Below are positions 32,412-43,200 of a DNA stretch of 64,000 nt, in pieces. Each line of letters begins with the position of its first letter. The stretch's first letter is position 1. The stretch comes from Ampullaceana balthica (lineage: Eukaryota; Mollusca; Gastropoda; Lymnaeidae), in contig CALYLW010000067.1 of the NCBI GenBank assembly GCA_944989445.1, positions 1,932,938 to 1,996,937 on the forward strand, written 5' to 3'. The notes beneath the pieces were generated by a model. That model did not search any database and was not told where the DNA came from. It saw only the letters and a program-made list of their open reading frames with translations. Both the position numbers and the translations under genes were made by a program.

Positions 32412-32600
32412 GGGGCCTTCCATAAAAAACGTCACAAGATTTTTGCAAAATTTTCACCCCTTGTCACATGTCGTCACAAAAACTTAGACCCCCCCTTTTT
32501 TTCAATACGTATTAACAAAGCTATTGCCCCCCCCCCAATAAAAGCCGTATTTTCTATATGAAAATTAAAAAATTTCAAATCACTTTGTTCGCCCCTTACG
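32412..32600 (+). repeat. GGGGCCGTCC-type element, left end only
   Basis: GGGGCCTTCCATAAAAAACG followed by GTCACAAAAAC and C runs, matching the left subterminal region of 4745-6621. No right end found. Confidence 0.55.
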
Positions 32601-32782
32601 TATAAGGTAAATATTTGAATATCGTGTGTAGTTTTTAATATTTACAAATTTAAAAATAAAAATTTCTTTTCTTTTGGTGTGTGTGTGTTAGGGGAAAAAG
32701 GGGGGGGGGTATTTACCTTTATTATTATAATGGGGGAGGGGTAGGTTGGAAAACAAAATTAACATAGCTAGGATGATAGAAA

Positions 32783-32905
32783 AACGTTTCCGTATGCAAG
32801 AACAAACTCATACCAATTCTCGTTCCCGTCTGGAATTTGTGCATGGAATGGGTCGCCTGAACTAAATACGAAAACCATCACACAATCAACATCAACACGT
32901 ACGTA
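32783..32905 (+). pseudogene. LINE C-terminal coding fragment
   Basis: ACGTTTCCGTATGCAAGAAC, then TTCTCGTTCCCGTCTGGAAT and GGAATGGGTCGCCTGAA, align by eye with the end of the reverse-transcriptase ORF of LINE copies 7006 and 35771 (YARTN then AWNG). Confidence 0.6.
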
Positions 32906-32944
32906 GTATAAAACACCTTTTGCAAGCACCCTCATTGTGGTTTT

Positions 32945-33025
32945 TAAAAAAATCCCTAAGCGAGATTCGAACCCAATACCACCAATGCAAACGCAAATAT
33001 ACAGCGCCTTACCATTGGGCTGGAG
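32945..33025 (-). repeat. tRNA-derived SINE fragment
   Basis: The complement reads GCCCAATGGTAAGGCGCT, an A-box-like segment, and GGGTTCGAATCTCGC, a good B-box. No complete cloverleaf stem is apparent, so it is classed as a SINE or tRNA-related piece. Confidence 0.5.
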
Positions 33026-34119
33026 CTGCTCATGATAAATATCGATTTTTTAAAGTTATATCTAGTTATCCTTGAATGAGGACCCATCAAGTTTCTGACA
33101 GTGTTATTGATAGCCGCGATATACCTAGGCCAAAGCCAATAATGGTTTAGCTAGGTATACCGTGGCGGTATAAGCAGGCCAAAGACCATGGCCATGGCTT
33201 AGCATAGCTGGGTGTACCGCAGCGGTGTACATAGACACTTCGTTTATAAGTTTTTAGTTTTAGTTTAAGCTTAGGCTTTAACTTTTAACTTTGTTATTGA
33301 AGTTATTGTTACTTTAGTAACTTTAGGTGGTTGAGTGTCAGTATTTAGTATTTAGTTATTTAGTATCAGTATTCAGTATCAGAATCAGACATTATCAGTA
33401 ATTAGTTATTGTTATCAGAGTCCTTTTGGCGTTTGTTTTAAGTTTAATTGAATTTTATATTCTATTTAGTTTAGGAAAAATAACACGACCACTTTCACTA
33501 TCACTGATCACTTTTTTATCAGAATCAACATTTAAATTTAAGTTAAGTTAAAGTTAGTAGGAGAAGTCGTGTAAATTATAATTAAGTCCCGAGACCCGCA
33601 ATAATTACTTTTAAAATAAAATGTATACATACTATTTACTATAAACAATGCCTTACCCTTAAATTTAAAACTGTGGCTTAATGATAGTTATGACCACACC
33701 CAAAAAAATGACTATATCATACGCGGAAACTGCGTTTTAGTTTTTTAAAGTAAATAGTAGTATTATACCGCTGCGCTGTGTTTTGTTCCTAAAAATAGCA
33801 CTGCACAGCTTAGGGTAGGGCGCTTACTTATGAGTTTAAAAAGTAATTTCATGACCTTTACAATTTTAATAAAACGCATATAAAATGCATTTCAGTTCAA
33901 TTTAACGCATCTAGTGGAGAATATCTGTATTACCAAAATTATTTTATATATAGAAAATGTCTTTAAATATATACATAAGTTTCTTATTGGTTCGTGTACA
34001 ATATAACAATATTATTATTATTTTATCCGGAAATGTACAATTGAGCAGATTAATATTTTAAATTTCCGTTACTAAAAATACGAAACAGGTGGATAGTAAC
34101 GTTCCGGGTCAAGGTTAAA

Positions 34120-34203
34120 ATGGCGACAGAGAAAATGAAACTAGAAGTCTGGAAAGGTGATTGGGGATTGCCTTCAATTGATCCGCATTGTCTCGCAGTT
34201 TTG
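34120..34203 (+). CDS. MTX1: Metaxin-like exon 1
   Basis: MATEKMKLEVWKGDWGLPSI and on to LAVL, 28 codons, donor GTAATA. The WGLPS motif is the metaxin N-terminal signature. Confidence 0.9.
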
Positions 34204-37200
34204 GTAATATTACAGCTTTTATAAATGTTATTGTGTTAAAACTCTCCATTGTAACTCATGATGGTATACCCTCATGATTTACGCAGGCCAAAACAATAGT
34301 TTTGCTAGGAATAATTAGGGCTTAGCATTCCTATTCTTTCAAGATTCTTTGCTTTGCTTGCTAGTACTACTAGTACTAGTACTAGGCCAGAACTACTTCA
34401 CATGTGACATGTCCCCATGTCCATAGTAAAAGTATAGGCATAGGCCATCAATCATCATGGTCTGAAAAGGGGACTTAACTACTTCACTAAGTCTTTTCTT
34501 ATAGAGCAATGGTGGCCGTATGCACCTCTTCTGTGTTCACATAAGTCATAAGTCACATTGTCATTGTGGCTCGCATACAATTTATAAAAGATATTTGACA
34601 ATGAAATACTTATAGTAATAATAATAATAATAAATTGATTATTTATATAGCGCTGTATCCCAGTAAGGAACTGGGCTCACAGCGCTTTGGCTTTACATGA
34701 AAGAAATGACATATCTATATGTATTAAATTAACCTTCATATCATAACAAGCACACAAATTACAGTACATTATACATACGCTACGTTAATCATTTATAAGA
34801 AATGTTGTTTCATTAATTTTGAAAATAAATTTTGAAAAGATGTGTCTTAAGTGCAGTCTTGAAGGACTTGGTTGTTTGAATACTACGTAAGTATAATGGT
34901 AGAGAATTCCATTGTTTGGCTGCACAAAAAGAGAACGATCTTTCACCAAATGTTTTGGTGCGTGTCATAGGAACAGAGAACGCGTGTGTCTGCAGAAGAT
35001 CGTAGCTGGCGAGTGGGTTAGTAGACCGACAAAAGTTCAGTAAGATACGATGGGCATGAGTCCGAAAAGAAGTTGTGACAGAGAACGGCCAGTTTGTAAT
35101 CAAGCCAAGATTCCTAGTCGATGATTTGAACAGAATATCTGAACTGGCTACGTGAATGGACTTCGGAAGAGACAAAGTACTGCGTGATTTATTGTTGCAA
35201 AATAGAAGGGCTTCAGTCTTGTCATCATTCAGCTTGAGTTTGCTTAACGTCATCCAAGACTTTACCTCACCAATGCACTCTTGCATCAATTGGACAGCGG
35301 AGTCCATATTAGAGGGATCAGTGTGAGTATATAGCTGAGTATCATCTGCAAATGATTGGCTTTTAACTGAATGCTTTTCGAGCAGTAGAAGTAGTGGCCT
35401 TGTATACAGAAAAAAAAGTACTTGAAGATTTCCAAGCAACAGAAAAAAAACAGGAATGACACTTGGACCTGCCTGGGTTCACATTAAAAGCTTTATATTC
35501 TGCTCCTTGAATCGGATTTAAATTTAACATATTTGTAAGAATACATTTAGTCAGGATATTGTTAGAGGAAAATTTCTTTGCTGTACTGTTTATATTATAT
35601 ATAATATAATATATCTCAATACTCAATAGATATCCTGGATCCTACTTTCTGTTTTTTAAAGAAATTATTTAGGCTTAAGCCAATATCATGGCTTTGACTT
35701 TGAATGGCAAATAAAGCTTCAAATATCATTTTCTTTTTTACTCTTGATTTTAATACTGATGAAACTGGCATCTTATCTTATCTGTTTACAAACGCTCCTT
35801 CTATACAGAAGATTATTGCGTCCTACGCTTATCTATGGTTTGTGTTTAGTCCTGCATTTTTATTAGAGATTTAAATGTTGATAAAGTGTTGGTTTTCCTG
35901 GATTCTCCAGGCAACCCATTCCACGCCCGAATTACGGACGTGAAGAAGGAAAACTTGTATGTGTTTGTTCTTGCATACGGAATAAGAAAGGTGTTTTTAT
36001 CCTTATGTCTATCTGAGGGTTGTATTAAGTTATCTTTGTGTTGTATTTCTAAATTAGAATTAATTGCTTTATGTATGATTACTACTTTGCTCTTGGTTCT
36101 TCTATCCTCTAGTGTTTCAAGGTTTCATGATTTAACTAATGGTGTTATTCTTGTCAGTTTTGAATATTCTCCAGTAATGAATCTGGCAGTGGCAGCTCTT
36201 TTTTTAATTTGTTCTAGTTTATCAATGTTTTCTTTGGTGGATGGGTCCCATACAGAAGATGCATATTCTAGTACAGGTCTCACCAAAGTGAGGTAGCATT
36301 TTAGTTTTATATCTGTATTACATTTGTTAAAGTTTCTTTTTATAAAGCCTAAGGTTTTGTTTGATTTTTTAATAACTTCATTGACATGGGGATTCCATGA
36401 TAGTTTCTCATTTATTAAGACTCCTAAGTATTTTGCATCTTTAGTTTGGGTCAGTTCTTTTCCACGAATGTAATATTTTGAATTTATTTGTTTCTTTTTC
36501 TTTGTTACTCTTAACAGTTGACACTTTTCTGGGTGGAAAGACATACTCCAGTTAGTTTCCCATTGTATCAATTCATCTAAGTCTTTTTGTAAAATTTTGC
36601 TGTCTTGTTCTGATTTAATTGTTCTATAGATTATACAATCATCAGCAATTAACCTAACTTTTGTACCTGTTGAGATGTTGTTGGGTAAATCATTTATATA
36701 AATTAAAAAGAGTAAGGGACCTAGCACAGTTCCTTGTGGAACTCCTGAGTTAACCTTTATTGGTGCAGATTTAGATACATTAATTATTACACTTTGCTCC
36801 CTGCCCAAAAGGAAGTCTTGGATCCAGTGATGTAAGGAACCTGAGATTCCAAAGTAGTTAAGTTTTTTAAGTAAACTAAGGTGGTGAACTTTGTCAAATG
36901 CTTTTGAGAAGTCTAGTAATATTGTATCTATTTGATCATTTTTGTCTAAGCCTTTTGATAGTTCATCTATTAAACCTATTAATTGTGTTTCACATGATCT
37001 GTTTTTTCTAAAGCCGTGTTGATGTGGGCATAGGGCATTATATTTGTCAAGGTGGTTAACTATTCTACTATATATTATGTGTTCTAGTAATTTACAGGTG
37101 ATACTAGTAAGTGATACAGGCCTGTAATTACCAGGGTCTGATTTATCCCCTTTCTTAAAGAGTGGAGTTACGTTAGCTAATTTCCAATCCTGGGGCACTT

Positions 37201-40200
37201 TACCCTGGTTTAGAGAGGCTTGAAAGAGAACTACAAGGATTGGGGACAGTTCATTGCTTAGTTCTTTTAATAACCTTGCAGGCAAATCATCTGGGCCAGT
37301 AGCTTTGTTTATTTTAAAGTTTTTTAGGAGTGAATGTATACCTATCTCATCTACAGTTATGTTACCTATTTCCTCAATTTTATTTAAATTTATTAAAACT
37401 TCCTTGTTGCCTGAGGCAGAAAAAGATGATGCAAAATATGTGTTAAGGATATTAGCTTTAGTTTCATTATCATTATAGGTTTTATTATTTGAGCCTTTTA
37501 GTGTGGCTATTCCTGAAGGTTCCATTTTTTTAGATTTGATAAAGGACCATAAGTTTTAATTGTTATCTTTGGTAATTACATTGTTTATATATTCATTTTG
37601 GAGGTTTCGACTAAGTTTTTGTGTCAAGTGTTTAATCTTTAAGTATTTTTTGTGTATCCTATATGAATAGGTAGCTTTATATTTCTTAAATAAGTTATCT
37701 TTTTGTTTGCATAGCTTTTTCAATCTAGAATTGAACCAGCATTTGTTAATTTTATTTGATGTTAGTTTTGTTGGAACATTCTCATCCATTATAGTTTTTA
37801 GATTTGTTTTTATATCTTTCCAAATTTCTTCTACTGGGCTATTTGTGTTAAATTTACTTAGGAAAGTTTGTTGGAAGTTAGCCGCTGATTGGTGTAGTTT
37901 TATTGAATTTTGGGCACAGTTACTCCAAAGCCTTTGGTTTTTTTCTATGTACACCACCGCTGTATATCTAGTGTATGTAGCTAATTCATATTAATTTCCA
38001 GTTTCACAGTTTCCTCTCATACTTAACTATATCAAACACACATGGTACAGCTATTCAATGACATTAAAACTATTATTAATTACAATCATAAATGATGATT
38101 AATCATGATTATGATGTATCTGATGATTCTGAATTCACTAATAAACAACACATTCATTTGCTGCTGTTTCAGTCCTCTCCATTACAGGGTTACTTTATTT
38201 TATTTTGTCTTCCATTTACCCCTTTGCCTACTGTAGGTGTTAAAAGTTAAGTTGAGGTACATGTACATATATTGATAACATTTTATTTATAATATACATT
38301 TAATTTTCTCATTAAAATTTATGTTTTCTTTATTAAATTACATTAAATTTCTTTAGTAATACAGTAGAACCCACTTAACTCGAGCCCGATTAACTCGTCA
38401 ACCCTATTAAGTCGACGTTTTTTATTGGAACCGCCAAATTCTCTCTTTGTCTTTGCATTTTCTCATCGTTTAATTCCATTATTTTAAGTCGCCAACTCTA
38501 ATACCTCGAGCACAAAAGAGGGCTAAATTTGCCACTTAGCGTTGGTTATCTCGATCCCCATGACCAATCGCCAGCTTTTGAAAATGTTAGTTATCGATTT
38601 TTTATAACCAACATCAAATTTCGGCCTTGCAAGGTCTGGTAGTGACGTCACAGCCGCTTGCATTCAGCTCTCAGCGCTGTGTTACTAACTTACTTCTGGT
38701 ACTATACCAATCGCCAGCTTTTGAAAATGTTAGTTATCGATGCCACTCACCATCTCGCTACCGTATTTTCGCGCGCGTCTTATAAAAGTTTTACTATTGG
38801 TTACGTTTATGCTAGCTAACCAATAAAAGTGATCGTTCAATAACAGTTCACGCAGCTTTAACGTTGTTCACATTTTAACATTGCAGCACTGTGAGTTTGT
38901 TCTCGTACTAGGCCTATGCTTCGTCAACTAAGAGTTTACGTTCACTAGCCATATGCATTTTTTAAAGCAAATATCAGTTTTGATATTAATGTGGTAATTT
39001 TACGTCAAATGCCTTTAACTTGCAGGAAAACTGTCACTAAAAGACCGAACTCAAATTTGAGGACCAATTAATCGCCCTGTATCTTTTTCTACGTCTTTCT
39101 AATGACTCTCGTAATATAAATAGTAACAATAAAAGTCGCGGCCTTGACTTTGACCTTGTTCATATGATACGCGCACTGTGTGTTAGCTCTCGTACAGTGC
39201 CTCGACAACTAAGCAAAGTAAAAAAAAATATTTTAAATCTTTCCTCATCCGCAGGCGAACTAAACTAATAGTGATGACGTGTATATTATTTATAGACCGG
39301 AATAGTAAGAAAACGCTTTGATGTCACTGTCGCTCGCGTATTGGTTCTGGTATTCTGCCGTAACACAACAAAATATTAACTCCGCGTTATAAGTTTATAC
39401 CAAAGTTACGACTAACCGGTTAATCGTTAACAGCCTTATCATGTACATAGAGAAATTTCAAGCACATGTTAATATTTTCCGCCATATTGGTTTTCGTTTA
39501 ACTAGATGATCGGTTATCTCGGCGCCATTTGGCATACCCCAAGGCCGTCGACTTAACCAGGTTCTACTGTATTCAAATAACTTATATACACAGCTAACTC
39601 AACTTTTATATTTTACCCAGTAGGCTGGCAATATATAAGTTGTTTTTTTTTAAAGAATTCTATTCGATTTCAGTTCATTTATCAAGAAATTGAGTGGAGT
39701 GTATTAACAGAATGAAGTTAATATAAAATATGAATAGCTGTGAAATTTATTTATTTTTTAAACTCACCACATTGATATTTGTAATTTGATATTATTGCAA
39801 CCACCACATACTATGAGGTTATAACCATAACTTAATTTAAATGATTTTAGGCATATTGCAAGTTTTCTCAGGTACCAGTTGATGTTATTAAGTCAGGCAA
39901 CCCATGGCGTTCCCCATCAGGTTAGTCAATAAGATTATTAACAATATCAATCCCAAAAAGTTGAAGAAAAAAAATTAATTTATGATCTCAAAAAATCCTA
40001 TCATTTCATTAAAATTTGCATTGATAAACTTTAAAGGAATAGCTTTCTTGCCTACTTAAAATTTAATTTTTAATTCCCCTACATTTTATTTTCAAAGTTT
40101 AGGAAGACAGGTAATTAAAAAATGGACACAAAGTGATTTCTACATATCTGATTGACATCACTACTAAATATATAAATTATAAAATTCTATTGCAGTTTTT

Positions 40201-43200
40201 CCAAACCTAACTATAGTCTCATTTTGTCCTGAAAGTAATGAGGTAGAAGTATTTAAAATTATTAAATAAAAAGATCAACGTTAAGTCATCTTCATTTTAA
40301 AAATATTTTCTGCACTAAACTTGATGACACTTTAGTCAATGAAAAACACATACATATCTTATAAAATTTTGTCTGAAGAATAAGTATTATGTTTTAAAAT
40401 ATTTCAGGAAACTTTCCTGTTCTGCGTCATGGGAATTCCACATACTCCAGGGTCACAGATATCTTTACATTTTTAAGAAAAGAGGTTACTTTTATTTATC
40501 AATCTTTTTTTTAGTGTTTCTATGTCCTTCTACATTATTTATTTGATTTTTTATTTTTCAATTCTGGCTTAAAAATAAAATGCATTTTATCCACTTTCTG
40601 ATCTAAAACAAAAAATTTCAATTTAAATTTGGTTTATTTCATGTGTACTACGAATTTAAGTTAAACTATATCCAAATACAACTAGACAAAAATTAACTTA
40701 AGCGAGCCATCAAATGGAAATCTACTGAAACCTTTTCACAGATCCCAATTACAAACTTTGAAAATACTAATTTTAAAGCTGATGAGAAATTCATCTCTGT
40801 CCATCTTATAGTTGGCAGTTTTTAGTTGGTCAAAATTCATCTGACTGTTTCTGACCTCTGTTAAATATTGTTTGAGATATTTAATTAATCATTTATAATA
40901 AAATTAATTTACTCATTCATAAAAGGATATAATCTAACTTGTTCTGATGTTTGTGTGTCTGCAGCATTGGGGTAATGATTCCCACCTTACCACAAAAGAG
41001 AGTGCAGATGTAATAGCATTTTGTGCCATGCTGGAAGAGAAATTATTACCAGCTTTGGTGAGCTCAAATTTACAAGTTATTTTCAAATTTTACTGTTTTT
41101 AAAATGTGCCTCAAAGTTTAATGTATGCATTTCTATTCTACTGATGCTTTGATTTTTAATTAAGTTAAGGTGGGTGCTCAATGTTGAATCAAAATTACAG
41201 CCATTAAAATTTGAATTAAAAATTGATTTTTAAACAGCAAGCAACAATTTTATTCTTGTGAGCTTTAACTGACAAATGTTGCTAATTTTCAATCTTTAAC
41301 TGAATTAGGCTAATATTCAAGTAGTATTCAGTTATCAATTCATTTAGGATGCTAAAGAACTTTCCCTGTTCATCAATTACTTGACATTTTTAAAAATCTT
41401 ACTCTTTTTGTTTCAGTTACATTTGTGGTGGATGGATGACAAAACTTATGTAGATATTACTCGACCCTGGTATGCCAAGGCTATTCCATTTCCACTCAGC
41501 TTATTTGTACCACAGCAGAGACAAAAGAAAGCTGAACTCAGGGTTTTACTGACCAAAGGAGGAGATCACATTACTGATGCAGAAACTGAATCTAAGGTAA
41601 TTAGAGAAGTGTGGAAACAATGCTGTATTAAAAATGCTGTATAAGTCCTTAAAGATACCTGTCGTTGTAATTTTGTTTTTTCTAAAACAACCCAGTTAAA
41701 ACAAATCATGATATGTTTGCTATGTTTTATTGTATATACATTTTTCATTTTTATTTATTTTCTTTTTATGTATACCTTGCCAGCGATTTCTTCCTATAAT
41801 TTCTCATTTGTCAGATATTTTAATTTTGGATTCCAGATGAAAATGGCAAATATTTAATTGATCCATAAAATTTACTACTAACAAATAAAATCTAATTAAA
41901 CAACCCCGTAAAAACAAAGTTTTTGACTATAAATCCCTTATATATGAGACAGAACTAAAAGTATTGATTATGTTCAAACGCGACAAACATTTACAGACTG
42001 AAACCGACTGATCTCCCCTGGCTTTAAAACCGGGGGAAGGGGTGTGGACATCGATGGGTGGCGTGAACTCAAGTGGCACGTGGAAGCGAACAATAACAAA
42101 CTGTGAAATTGAATTACCTATAGTTATATAGAGATAAACTAAAAGTGCATTAATTTAATTACGGTACATTCGATCGATCTGAAATTTTGATACGATGCAT
42201 TGTTAGGTGACATGAGTCTATGTGCAAAATTTCAGCTTGATTGCATCACGGGAAGTGTGTCATTTTTTACTTTTTGTTTTTCCGCCCAACCGACCAACCG
42301 CGAGCCCAAACAGAGACGGCGGTGAAGCTAATATAAGGGATTTAAAAATACAAATGTACAAGTAATGAAAAATTTGATGATGGCCAAATTATTTCAATCA
42401 TTGCTGTAAAGTTATTGTAAAATTTGTCTTGTCTAGATCAGAAGCCTTAATAATAGCCACCAAAAGAGCAGAATTTAAGTCTGTTTTTAAGAGATAAGCA
42501 ACTTATATCGTGCAAGTCAGGGATGGCATGCACAGCTAATATAAATGTCTTGTGGACACCAAACTTTATGATGCCTTATGCTCTGGATAACTTATTAGTC
42601 TATCAAACTAATGCAATTTTTTATAAAAGTTGAAAATACACATTTTCTTTTGCTTTACAAACCTTTAAGTATTAATGTAAGAAATCTTATATATATTGTG
42701 ACTTCTTAAAATATCTAAATACTTATGTGAATAAACAAATTGTATTTTGGGTGAACCTAGAAGAAGGAGTTGGCATTGTAAAGAAAACATGACTTGAATA
42801 CATGTTTTTTGGTAAATTATGAAGTTTATGAGTTTTTAGGGGAAGGGTATTTCAAGCCAACAATTTTTGGGGGTAAACTCCAGTATGGAAATAAATAATT
42901 TAGAAATATATGTCACAGCAGAGCAGATAGGCTGGTTCAATTATATGTCCTTTTGTGGCGTAATGGTACCTAAAGGTGGTAGATGGTGTCTCCAGTTTTC
43001 TTTAGTTTTAACATTTCTCATCACTTAAGAACCACTTCAGAATATCATCTTTCAGTAGCATTACTGCTATCCTTCTTTAGTTTTATTTCTGTCATTGTTC
43101 TTGGGGACTCATTTTAATGTTTGTAGTTTGTCTAATGACTATCTCAACAGCTGTTCTATATCAGAGTATTAACTATACTCTGTTCCCTTTTAATTTGTTC

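Noticed and set aside
32945..33025. Functional tRNA gene on the - strand
   Set aside because: Internal promoter boxes are good, but the D to anticodon spacing is irregular and a terminal stem is missing; a SINE-like piece fits better.
35760..37995. GAAACTGG / CCAGTTTC near the two ends of LINE copy 2 as a target duplication
   Set aside because: The two occurrences are inverted, not direct, so they cannot be a target-site duplication.
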